Source of the DNA: Agrocybe praecox
Taxonomy: Eukaryota; Basidiomycota; Agaricomycetes; Agaricales; Agrocybaceae
NCBI GenBank assembly: GCA_964017145.1
Contig: OZ024850.1
Span: 2,767,618-2,831,617, forward strand
Direction: 5' to 3'
Length of the DNA: 64,000 nt
This document shows, piece by piece, positions 47,701 to 59,912 of the stretch. Numbering within the stretch: position 1 is the stretch's first letter; each line of letters starts with the position of its first letter. The translations under genes and the position numbers were made by a program. The notes beneath the pieces were generated by a model that was given only the letters and a program-made list of their open reading frames with translations, did not search any database and was not told the DNA's origin.

Positions 47701-50700
47701 GGCGTTACTGGGTAGGTTCCTCGTCAATTTATCCAAAAGAATGTACTCATGCTCCTTAACAAGGCGAAATGCACTTCATACCTTTCACTGATGACGCATG
47801 GTTCAACCTTCCACGATCCGGCGGCGTTGCTTATGCGGCTCAAGAATCATGGGTTCAGAATGACACCATTCGGCAAAACATAATATTTGAATCACCTTAC
47901 GACGAGGATCGATATCGCAAAGGTTATTCTCCACTTTTTTAAACTTGTTATTTTAATGTGAATTCCTTGGTAAATAGTCATCCGACAGTGCGCGTTGGAG
48001 CGAGATTTAGAGCTCTTTGAGGCTGGAGACGCTACAGAGGTTGGGGAAAGAGGTTTAACGCTAAGGTACGCTTCAGTTATTTTTTTGGTCATAATCCACA
48101 ATCTTAACCACTCATATTCCTACAGTGGTGGTCAAAAGGTAGAGTTTGTTAGTTGTATCAGGGATACCGTCCTAATTAATAAATAATAGGCGCGCGTCAC
48201 CTTGGCACGTGCAATCTATTCTCACGCAGAAATTATTCTTCTGGATGATGTTCTGGCGGCATTGGACGTTCATACGTATGTTATAGTATCTTTTCGTGTT
48301 GAGGGTATCCTGACCAGTATATATACAGTTCCGCATGGATAATCGAGCAGTGTTTCAAAGGCGATTTGGTTAAGGGGCGTACAATCTTACTCGTGGTAAG
48401 GTGCTCCTGAATTTGGAAGGGTATACTTACTAAACATTTTTACCAGACGCATAACATTGCGCTGGCTTCCCCAATTGCGGATGTAATTGTGTCGCTCGGG
48501 ATTGATGGCTCTGCCCGACTACAAGAAACTGACATCGTGACTTCAGTCGGCGATGACCCAGACGTTGCAGACGAAGTAGAACTCGAGCGTAAAACCTCAG
48601 AAGTTAGCAGCCATGAAACCGCTCTAATTTTATCTACTTCCAAGCTGGATGGAAAGCTGGTTGCAAGTGAAGAGATAGCAGAAGGTCACGTTACTTGGAG
48701 ATCTATGAAGCTTTTCTTATCCGGTCTGGGAGGAAATCGACCTTTTATGTTTTTCTTCTTGTGGATGACTTCTATCTTGATCGCCGATATGATGAACACG
48801 TTTCAAGTATGGTTCTTGGGCTACTGGGGACTGCAGTACAAGGAAAGGGATCCGTCAACCGTTGAAGTGCCTTTGTAAGTCCCATTGCATATTATACTCT
48901 TTACGACCACCGCTGAACTTTATCTTGCGATTACTCAAGCTACCTTGGCATTTACTCCGCCTTAATGAGCTCAACAATATTCTACTGCTCTGGACAGCTG
49001 CTCTACATTTACGGGGCAATGAGAGCATCAAGTGTTATACACTCTTCTTTAGTAGAATCAGTGCTGAGAAGCACTTTGCGGTAGGTTTTCCCCATTATCC
49101 AACTGCTGTTCGATTGTTAAAAATTGCCAAATTAGCTGGCTAGATGAAACACCGACCGGGAGAATAATTGCTCGATGTACACAAGATATCGGTGCGGTCG
49201 ATATTCTGATTCCACAAAGATATTCTGATATCACAGAGTTCGTGGTATCCATGCTTTTCAAGATGGTCATTATCATTTCTTTCACGCCGATATTTCTTTT
49301 CCCTACGTTGGGTGTGACGTGCCTTGCTATATATGTTGGTAATATGTACCTAAAAGCCCAGATGTCGGTGAAGCGCGAAATGAGGTATTGTTTGACTTTA
49401 TTTTCCGACATTGAATCTTGACTCGAACTGATAAACGCTACAGTAACGCCCGTTCTCCCATGTTGTCACATTTTAGCGCTGCTATCGTAGGCACCGGTGA
49501 GTACGATGATCAAGTTTGAATCTGTATACTCAAGCGCAAAAAAATCTATAGTGTCTATTCGTGCATATGGCGCAGAAGATGCATTCAAGGTCGAGTCGTT
49601 GGACCGTGTGGACCACTACGTCCGAATTGCTATGGTTTCAAACAACTTAAATCGATGGATCGCAATGCGTATTGATTTGATAGGAAACGCTTTCACCACG
49701 TCTTTAGCAGCTTACTGCGTTTATGCGCATTCGCTTAACACCTCCGACATAGGGTTCTCCCTTAATTTAGCAAATAGTTTCTGTACTATGGTCCTCATGG
49801 TTGTGAGATCCTTCAATTATTTTGAGGTGCACGCCAACAGGTACGTTAATTAGCTCTACTATGAGGGGTACCCTGAATGGACTGAGCATGCTTATTTCAT
49901 AGCCTGGAGCGTATTCAGCACTTTATTGACATAGAACACGAACCCTCGTCGACGCTAAATGGTGTACCGCCTGCATCGTGGCCCACGAGTGGCGACTTGA
50001 GAGTCGAGAATCTTTCAGCGCGTTATTCTAAGGTTCGCAGACTTGTTCGTTTTGCGCTTTGTAGTCTCTGAGCTTTGGCATCAATAGGCAGGCCCGAAGG
50101 TCCTCCACAATATATCCTTCCATGTTAAATCTGGCGAGAGAATTGGAATAGGTAAGAGTCATTTTTCTCCGAGCTCATTGACTTAAATTTGACTGACAAT
50201 TTGGTAGTGGGAAGAACAGGAAGCGGGAAGGTCGGAATCTTGGCACTGAACGTTATACTCAAATTCACATCATCTCCAGAGCTCCCTCACCCTCGCTTTA
50301 TTGCGGTGCATACTGACGGAAGGAACTGTGTACTACGACGGGATTTCTACCGAAAAAATTAACCTGGATTCCTTGAGATCCAGTATTACAATCATCCCTC
50401 AGATGGTACGATTTTAAAGGTCTATTGAAGCACCTAATGAGCTGACCTCAACATCAATAACCATAGCCCGAATTGCTACATGGTAAAATGTAGAGTATAC
50501 CAGTCAGATTCAGTAGGTTCTTACCGGGCATATTCAGGTACTCTTCGCCGCAACCTCGATCCATTTGAAGAACACGACGATGCAACGATTAATGAAGCTC
50601 TCCGCTCGGCCGGACTGTTTTCATTGCAAGAGAAGCTAGGTGAAGCAGGACTCACACTTGACAGCAATATTGCGAGTGGCGGAAGTAATTTATCAGTGGG

Positions 50701-51320
50701 TCAGAAGCAGATTCTTGCATTAGCGCGCGCGATGGTGCGAGGCAGCAAGGTCTTAATTCTAGACGAAGGTACAACTATAAATCATTGTTATATATATGTA
50801 CCTGATTTCTGACTCGTATTTCATTGTACAGCTACATCTGCAATAGGTCGGACGCATGTTCTATCTTCACGCTCTCTGTTTCACTAATACGTCGATTTTT
50901 TCCCATGAAGACTATAAGACGGATTCGGTAATACAAGATACTCTCCGAAACAAACTGCCCCCAGACGTAACCGTGCTTACAGTGGCCCACCGCCTTCATA
51001 CAGTTATGGATGCCGATAAAATCGTGCGTTTCCATTTTTGATTTTTTGACGCATTACTCATGCAACTACCACTTATTGAAAAAACAGATGGTCCTTGATG
51101 GCGGCAAAATTGTAAGAAACCTTTCCCCTTTACGTTATTGCCTTGTACACGTTTCCAACTATCTTTATTATTTCAGACCGAATTTGGCAGCCCAGCAGCA
51201 CTTCTAGAAAAGGAAGACGGTATGCTCAGATCTTTGGTCGACGGAAGCGGGGACACAACCACGCTTTATGCTATGGCTCGAAAGAAAAGGACCCCACTCT
51301 TTTCTCACCGTCTTATTTAG
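44781..51320 (+). CDS. ABCC-type (MRP-like) ABC transporter ABC3
   Basis: Third and complete ABCC paralogue. The first exon (44781-44854, from MFQQPLVLDSLFYYR) joins across a 42-base intron with a GTTTAT donor to the hydrophobic extension. TMD1 runs to about 47300. NBD1 has Walker A (GPT-GSGKTS, split by an intron at about 47622-47673), the LSGGQK signature at 48060-48138 and Walker B IILLDD near 48235. TMD2 lies at about 48940-49840 (including ASSVIHSSLVESVL and RWIAMRIDLIGN). NBD2 has GRTGSGKSS split by an intron near 50232, LSVGQKQ near 50695 and VLILDEATSAID. The TAG is at 51318-51320. Same Asp/Glu asymmetry as ABC2. Intron positions closely follow ABC2, so the genes share a recent ancestor already rich in introns. 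Substrate unknown. Overall coding capacity appears intact. Confidence 0.93.
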
Positions 51321-52475
51321 CGCCATGGTATTTAACACTTTGTCAAACCCGCTTTTGAACTCTGATTCTCTAACTAAATTCTGAAAATTATGGTCATTGT
51401 CAAGGATATATAGTTCCTATTGTGCCCTAGTTTCTCGTTATATACTCCAATATTGTTTCTGGCTTCTTATACATACGGAAGTGAATAATACCGAAGACAT
51501 CCGGCCGTCTCGGTTTATAACGTCGCTGCAGGGGGACCTTTGGAGAACGCTCTTGACTTCGTGAATTGATCTGACAGGGTATTCTGCAGTATTAATTATC
51601 AAGGCCGTGGCTGCAAGCACCTCAAAAGTGCCATCTTCTTTCCTATTATGTTTCCCAAGTTTGTCTCGAACTCCGAGTTTATCGGTCCCTTACTCAGTGC
51701 TATGACTCATTTACCCTTCAACATATGGCTAGGGATTCGTGCGGAGAAAGTTACGCGGGAACCAAAGAATGTACGCTCATCAGTTAAACTCACTTCAAAA
51801 ATCAATCAACCCGTTATACTTGAGATCGAAACAGGTACATCCATATGTGACTAGATGACTCCGATCTGTATAGCAGTTGTTATTCAGTGGTCTTTTCAAA
51901 ATATTTGATGCATCGCTGCCATATCAAGAGACAGATTTATCTATCGATATAAAGATTTTTCACGATAGGAAAATCTATATTACATCAGTACTTACGCTAG
52001 GGTGGTAATAGTTATTCAAGGCAGTGGTAGTGAAATTAATTCATTCCGATTTCAATTTCCGTGGTGCACGAAGATTAGATTTTCTTCGTTGAAGCCGGAT
52101 GAAAGTATCTCCAGAGCTTGCAGGTACAATTTTTTGAAAAGAATAAATCTAAACCCGAAATCAATCAAAAGGGTAAAAAGCTAATTTAAAATGCAAGGAC
52201 GCGTTTTGACGCGTCTCAGGAACACCACGTGACGTTATTGACATGAAAATTGGCTGATCAGGATAACAGGATTTGTGGCTTTCTTTTCTTCTTCCTTCAC
52301 CCCTCTTTCTTGTTCCTCCCAAAAAAGTCCTCAGGACAAAATATATACCACATATTTGATATCAAGACTTACGGTGAGTTTCTGCGTCGCAGGCGACTCC
52401 AGCATGTGTCAGGGTTTTCAACTGGTTCTTGTGATTTCTGAACATGCTTCCTTTCATAGACCATATTCCACGAAA
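51321..52475. other. Intergenic between ABC3 and the importin gene
   Basis: Mostly AT-rich DNA with no supported gene. The final 200 bases contain a T/C-rich tract (about 52270-52330), likely the importin promoter or leader. A short open frame at 51648-51854 shows no motifs. Confidence 0.5.
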
Positions 52476-55400
52476 ATGGACCTTCAAACACTATCGAACC
52501 TTTTCTCGACAACCTACAACCCAGACCCTAATGTTAGAAAGGCTGCTGAGCTTGAGATTCGCAAGGTGAGGCACTCTTCTCGGAAGAAGACTCAAGAATG
52601 GCCGTTCCAAGTGGAGTTGCAGGGACATTACACTAGTGTGGGATGTGTGAAATACTATGCCAGCGTGTTCCTTCGGTGGAATAGACCCATTGTCAGGCAG
52701 GAATGCTAACAAATGTTTTACCTTTCTATGCAGATTGGCAACCAAGAAGGCATGATTGCAGCCATCTTGCGCATCATCGCCGCCGATAACATCGATCTGT
52801 GCGTGTTGGACGCGTTTTTTTCTTAAATTCTGCTCATTAGAGCCTTTGTCTATTTCTCTTTTTTCAATCGGAAAAGTGCGACTCGCCAAGCATGCTCTGT
52901 TTGGCTCAAAAACCGCGTGCACAACTCTTACTCTCTCGAAGTTGCAAGGCGACCTGATCAAGTTCTCATTGTTGCTTCTGAGCGCGAAGCCCTTCGTATC
53001 AACATTCTTCCCCTGCTCGCTGCATCACCATCACGCAGCATTTCTCTCCAACTCGCAAACACCTTGAAGTCTGTTGTGGCACACGACTTCCCTCATAACT
53101 GGCCCAGTCTCGTGGCTGAAATCAAACGATTGCTGGTGAGCAGTGAGGTTAGGGAGGTGCATGCAGGATGTATTGCTACATTGGAGGCGGTTAGGGCTTT
53201 CAGGCAAAGTTTGGCACTCGTTATTTTGATTCATGTTTCTAATTTCTTCTTTAGGTTTCGCCAGAAGACCGACGCTCTGCCAGCCATTATTGAAGAACTT
53301 TTCCCTACCCTTGTTACCATCGCCACAGCAATGATGCAACAACCACCGAACGCATCTCAAGAAATTCCTACGATGCTGCACCTTATTCTAAAGGCCTACC
53401 GTACAACAATCGTTATTAATCTCAGCACCCACCAGCAGAGTGCCGCCAGCCTGGTGCCTTGGGGCCAACTTTTGTTCGCAGTGATCAACTTGCGCTTACC
53501 AAAGGACGCTGTACCTGAAGATCTGGAAGAGAGGGAGAAATGCGAATGGTGGAAAGCTAAGAAATGGGCCTATGCCGTTCTCGGAAGGTTGTTCCACAGA
53601 TACGGAAACCCTTCCCAGATGCCTACTTCTCTCCAGGCCGACTATCTTCCATTCGCCAAACATTTTATCGATGCGTTTGCGCCTGAAATTCTGAAGACTT
53701 ACTTCCAGCAAGTCGATCTGTTTGTCTCGAATCAGGAGTGGCTTTCCAGCAAATGCCAGTACCAGATTTTCCAATTCTTCACTGAATGGTATGTTTATTT
53801 TGTTGTCCTCAAATTATTAGTTACCGACATATATCGCCAGTGTCAAGCCAAAATCAACCTGGATACAGCTCAAGCCCCACTTTGACGGTCTTGTGTCCAA
53901 ATTTGTGTTCCCTCAACTCTCCTTCAATGAGCACAGGAAAGAGCTCTGGGAGAGTGATCCCATCGACTATGTCCGTGTCTCGCTCGGTATGTTGGACTGT
54001 TCTATGATCATATACCTTTTTCTGAATTCTTCTGCTTAGATGAATACGAGACCTACACGACCCCGGTCGCCGCTGCGACTACCTTCCTCCTCGCTCTGGC
54101 AGGTAACAGGACTAAGACTACTTTCTTGCCCATCCTCGGTTTCGTCAATGGTATTCTCCGCGTCCATGGATCTCCGAACGAGAGATTCGGTGCTCTCAAT
54201 ATGACCGCTGCCCTTGGCCGACAGATTATGAAGCATCCCGAAGTCAAGAATAATATGGAGCAATTCATGTTGCAGTTTGTTAGCCCCGAGCTTGAGAGCC
54301 CACAACCATACTTAAGGGCAATCGTAAGCCCTCATGCTTCTTACTTTTTCCGATAACATGTTCAAGTTATATTTTTAGGCCCTTGAGATCTTGGGAACTG
54401 TTACGAAGCAAGGCTTGGTCTGGTCTTCGAATGAAATTTTGAGCAAACACTTCCAGGCCGCGTTCCGTGCTCTTGATGACTCAGAGTTCCCTGTTAAGGT
54501 CCAGGCTGCGCTTGCCTTGACCGAAATGATCATTGCATACGATTCAGGTAAGTTCTCGAGTAAATTCTTGAGCTTGTCTTTTCGGTTGACGGCCTCTTTC
54601 ACGGCCTCCAGTTCGCCAAGCTGTTGCCCCTCAGGTCGGCAAAGTCATTCAAGGTTTGCCGCTATTTTCGTCGTTCCATTTCACATTAGCTAACGAACGC
54701 TGCCCAATTCCCTTAATCCCTCTTTTCGTTTAAATAATTTCGTTCTGGCTGTGCATGATGCTTTTCGCCCCACTTTTCTCATTACACTTTTGTTTTTACC
54801 TCGTACTAAAAATCTGGCCATCGGAATGTCGTCGCCATCTCAGATCTCCTCAAGATGTCCGACGAGACGGACCTCGATATTCTCAATCATAGTATGGAGG
54901 TCATGGTTGATCAATTCCAAACTGAGCTCCTGCCCGTCGCAGCTATGCTTACCGCTCGCTTGGTAAGTTATCTGTCCTCCCATTCATATATGCACTAGAT
55001 TCCAGGAATTGATTACCCCTCCACCTTTTTAGTGTGATTCATACATGCGCCTCGCTCGCGAAAGTGCTATCCATGACCATCTCGAGGACAATGCTGACCT
55101 CGAGGCTTTGCTGTCCGATGTCGATGACGATAAAACTTTCGCAGCCATGGGCGTAGCGAAGACCATCAGCACGGTACGTTACATGATGTCATTTCGTGTT
55201 ATCTGCCATTCTGGGGTACTGACCAACCGAGTTTACATCGTCACCCTCGTCCAGATCATCTCCTCTATTGACAGCTCCCCGGAAATCTTGTCCCAAATCC
55301 AGGAAATTGTTATCCCTATTATCGTGTTCACGCTAGATAACAGGCTTCTCGGTAAGCTTTTCCTCGTGAAAGGCATTACCAGAAAAAGCTAGCTGATTCC

Positions 55401-56890
55401 TATCTAGACCTGTTCGACAATATGTATGAGCTTGTTGATAGTTTGACCTATAAGCTTCGATCGATTTCCACATCCATGTGGCCTGTGTTCGAAGCGACCT
55501 ACAAGCTCTTCAAGCATGAAGCTGTCGATTTCCTTGAAGGTTTGTCTGCGAATTAATCGTCTAACGTTAACCATTTTCAAATTTTTGCTACGCGTAGAAA
55601 TGCTACCTTCTTTGGATAACTTCCTGTCTTATGGCTCCGACGTCATCAAGGCCCGAGGGGACTATAAGCAAATGTTGGTCGATATCTATACTACTTCCAT
55701 CACCAATGAGCAACTTGGAGAAAATGATCGTATTAACGGATCTAAATTGGCCGAATCAATCTTGCTCAACTTACACGGTGCTATTGACGAAGTAGGTTTT
55801 TCTGTAATTTCTGTGTGCCCCACGCTAATGACGTAACGCGCAGTACCTTCAACCTATCATCGCTACTGCACTCAGCCTTATCGACAGCATTAACACACCT
55901 TCACTTCGTCTGGCCAATTTGGAAGTCCTGATTAACGCTGTGTTGTACAACCCCTCTGCCGCTCTTGTTCTTATGGAAAACCATAAGGCTGGCATGGCCC
56001 GAACTTTCTTTGACCAGTGGTTTGTCGCTATCAATAACGATGCCCGCCTCCCCCGCGTACACGATAAGAAATTGAGTTTGTTGGCACTGTGTGGACTTAT
56101 GGAGGTTGCTCCCGAGGCCGTGCCTGAACCTCTAAGGGAAGGCTGGCCGGGCATCGTGGGTGGCGCGTTGAGGATATTCAAGACTCTGCCGAAGGCTATT
56201 GAAGGTTCGTTTTTGGCTGCTCTGTCGTTGTTTGAGTGAGAAAATGGTCAACTAATTTATATGTCTGATTTCTTTTTCCAGAACGCAAGCGACTTGAAAC
56301 TCTGCTCCAAGAAGAAGAGGAATCCGAGGATGAAAGTGAAGAGCAAACATTGAATCTGGCTGAAAATGACGGTATGTCAAATATATTATTCGTGTCACAG
56401 TATGCGTCGGCTCACGGGTCCGGGATGACAGACGATGTGTGGGATGAAGAATCCGCCTACATGGAATTGCTTGCCAGAGAGGTATATTTTTATTGAATTA
56501 TTTCTCATGGGATATTATATTCTAACGTACTTGGAACTTTTCAGGGTGCGCGTCTTCGCGAAAACTCGGAGAGTAACGCTGAGGATGACGACGACGATGA
56601 CGAAGAAGATGAAGAGGATGAGGATATTGACGAAGAACTCGGCTACATCAGTCCATTGGAAAACATCAACCCATACGCATCGTTCAAGCGGGCTTTGACC
56701 AGTATGTTTTTTTCTCATCCAAACCTTATTTAATGATATCGCTTATGTTTTTTTCTCACTTCTTCGCTTAGCCTTCCAAATGAAAAATAGCCAATGCTAC
56801 CAGGCCGCTACGACATCCCTTGACATAGAACAACAGACGTTACTTATGGAAGTCATGCGCATAGCCGAGCAGGAGCCCGCTCAGGCTTAA
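52476..56890 (+). CDS. Importin-7/8-type karyopherin (Nmd5/Sxm1 family)
   Basis: Nuclear import receptor of the importin-beta superfamily: HEAT-repeat protein that binds RanGTP and carries cargoes through nuclear pores. Starting at MDLQTLSNLFSTTYNPDPN, the first exons give the N-terminal importin domain: AAELEIRK, spliced to IGNQEGMIAAILRIIAADNIDL, spliced to ATRQACSVWLKNRVH. Later exons include FPHNWPSLV, EYETYTTPVAAATTFLLAL and LEILGTVTKQGLVWS. The C-terminus has the acidic cluster typical of the importin-7 group (EDDDDDDEEDEEDEDIDEELGYISPLEN), then PYASFKRALTTFQM and a TAA at 56888. Roughly fifteen short introns, and about 1040 residues, the usual length. No disruption is seen. I cannot say from sequence alone whether it corresponds to yeast Nmd5 or Sxm1. 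Conserved, single-copy-type gene that marks the return to housekeeping sequence. Confidence 0.92.
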
Positions 56891-59800
56891 CGTGGGGATC
56901 GGATTTCCATCGTATGGGGTTTGGTTTTTCCTTTCTTTCAAGTTTCAAGTGCGCCAGGATTTTTTGTAAGATTTTTTTTCTCATCGCATAGTCATTTCAA
57001 TTCCGTCATACCATGCCAATGCGCAGGGGTGTGTGTGTATGTGTATGTGTGTTTGTCACCCCTTTTCTATGTTCTTTTTAATGTCCATCCATGAATTTTT
57101 ATGACTTTTTCCCGGATCTATCTTACTTATGAGAGGAGGGGAGGCACAAACGGGCCGTCGTGATCTGGGTTTCGGTCGGTACATCCTGAGAAAGAAACAA
57201 CAGTTCATGCACCATGCGCTATATCCCTTCTTCTTTGGAGTATTTGCAGACCTTGGAAGTTCTCCTGTTTCTGGGTTGGGGGAGGGGGTGCAATATAACG
57301 ATCAGGTTTCTCACGAGCTTACACTTCCTCCTATAAGAACCCTCTTTCATTTAGACCCCTTTTGCCCAGTGTGACACCACGACGGACAAGGAAAGAAAGA
57401 ACACGGCCCGAAAGAGGAATTCCTAGCCCGACGGCTCGAATTGAATTGGTATAGATAGATATAGATGGATCGGCTACTTATGGTTTTACACATATTCATA
57501 TTCCACGTTCAGAGGTATCATGAGACCCCTAAGACTTCTATTTTTCTCAATTGAATGGACTTGTGCATTGGCGAGCCGGATTACTTCAGGCACGATTTAG
57601 CGCCCACATTGTTTCTGACGTTGTGGCTATGATCCCTCCACGCGTAAACTAACATTTTGTGGTTTGCGATTCTTTTCTCTGTTCCAAGGAAATCTAAATG
57701 TACGTCATCGTGAGTTGATGAGAAATTTTCGAAAAATTATCTGAAAATGATATGTATCATTGTTACCGGAAATTACTTATACATACCATACCATACCATA
57801 CCAGCTGTCTTTCAGAATCGCTTTTCTTTGTCCGGGAAATTAATTTGGCTTTTTTTTGTGTATGTGTGTAAAGGCTAAAGTAAATTAACATCAAGTTCGC
57901 TAGCTCCAGGTCCCAGGAGGTGGGCAATATACAATGTACCTTCAGGTTACCTCTTTGGACGAGGGTCGTGGTGGAGTGTGTTCGAACTTCTAACGTTCTT
58001 GTTCTAGTAGTGTACGTTTGTAATTCCTAGGCACAACAAGTTTATGTAAGTAAACAAAAGAGATATACATCATGGACCTGAATAGTTTTTCCTTTCGCTG
58101 ACTAGTCTAGTTCTAATGACGTGCTAAGGTAAGTACCACCAATCGATGGATATCAGGATATTACCTCCGCGGTTCGGTGTCGTCGTGTCGTGTCGTGTCG
58201 TTTCTGGAGAACCTTCCTGTAAGTCCTTTAAATAGATACCAAATAGATATAGATAGATACGTTATATTTAGATACTAGTAGGAGAATGGGTTATATGGTG
58301 TGTCGCCTCCTCTCCTAAGATTAGCCAGCCCATCCGTCCAGGGTTCCGAATGTGATTGGCTGTGTCTAATTTTTGTGTGAGAGCGACTCAGTCGATCGAG
58401 TGACGCGGTGGGGGGAATGGAATGGATGCGTGTACTTGTATTCTTCTCATATCTTGATTAGATCACGACTCATGAAAATGAGCGAGGTACCCTAAAGAGG
58501 GCCCTGCATGCGCCCACACCGCGAATGTTAAAATATATGAATACTAGCATATGTACTCGGAGTGACTCGAGCCTCTGCTGGTTTAATTCCTAACTCAACT
58601 TGGGACTTGAAGGAACCCAAAGGGAAAGAAACCTAGAAACATCCTGCCCAGGATTTGGAACTTGGAAGAAGGGAAGGAAGGTGCTCAGACTCGGATAGGC
58701 AGAGCACATCCATCATGGATCATGAATGAATGACCGATTGAATGGATCAACGAATGAAGTTGAGGCAATCCCTGACCGACCGACCGATTGCGTCGTGCAC
58801 GTATTCAGGAAGAAGCAAGTTAATGCAAATGCATATGGGTGTTGTACCATTTATCCACCTACGATGTGATGCGCAAAGTTGTGCATCTTCGTGTGACAAT
58901 AGGAGGACTTGGCAAAGTATTGAAAGGAGTCATGGAAAAGAAAAGTTAGGACTGGGAAAGGAAAGGAAAGAAAAGGAAGATCGAGGTACTTGATAGATTT
59001 CGATACGACCACCGCGATACGATGCTTCCGTGTTTTTTCATTGATATCCATGCTGGCGGATGGCGGAAGACCTTGGCAACTATCGTTCTACTAAATGCTA
59101 GTACTTATTACTAGGTCCCGGAAGGAGGCGTATGCGTGATCGCATCTACTGGGAGTGTGTTCTTGATACCGTACTGTACTCGTATTCGTATTCATATATT
59201 CATAAATTTAACTCGTCATTGTTGGAAGGGGTTGTGGTAATTTCATGGTGATCCTTATCGTATCTCGACTACCTCCTTCAGTTAAAGCGAGGCGAGGTGG
59301 AGAACTCCAAGAAGCAGGTGGCAGGAATGGGATTATCGTCAGCTGAGCCTCCCGCCCGAGGGGAGCTGGCAGGTACGAAGAAATGAACTGGAACCTGAGC
59401 TCAGGACCTATCTATCTTTGCTTATCATTGGGATGGGCGGTGGTGGTGCCTTTACCTCTTCCTGATTGCAATATTTTTCTTTTTTTGGTTTTGGTTAAAC
59501 GGGCGTTTCGACTGGACGGGTTATTTATAAACACAAAAAGAAAGAATACAACTTTAGTACATACTACCACTAAGCTCGCGCGCGGACGGAATTCGAGAAC
59601 CACTGCAGAAAGTAATATGGATAAGCAATCTTTGTGTTCGTGTGTTCTTCTCTTCGAGGAGTCCCCACGGACCCACGCCCATACACGAGGGTAGAGAAGA
59701 AGTTTAGTTTTTGGTAGCGTGGCGATTTTCCGGGAGAGGACTCTGATAAGGAAAGGAAACTCGAAAGCGGGTCAGCGCGCTAGTGCTTGGAGTCTACTAC

Positions 59801-59912
59801 GGAAGCGGCACTCGCTCTTGTTCCCGCGCCGGCTCTTTGACTTCTCGTTCTAGCGGGCGCCTGGAACCCATCGACATCAGTTGCACCCTCTGCGTTTTCT
59901 GGCTTCCCTGGA
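56891..59912. other. Intergenic between convergent importin and ARP6 genes
   Basis: A 3 kb convergent interval. Bases 56891-57120 are T-rich and likely 3' untranslated sequence of the importin gene. The rest shows simple repeats and short frames without motifs. Nothing resembling a structural RNA or mobile element was recognised. Confidence 0.5.
57782..57803. repeat. CCATA pentanucleotide microsatellite
   Basis: Four consecutive CATAC/CCATA units in a non-coding interval. A second simple repeat of TCGTG units lies at 58179-58200. Confidence 0.8.
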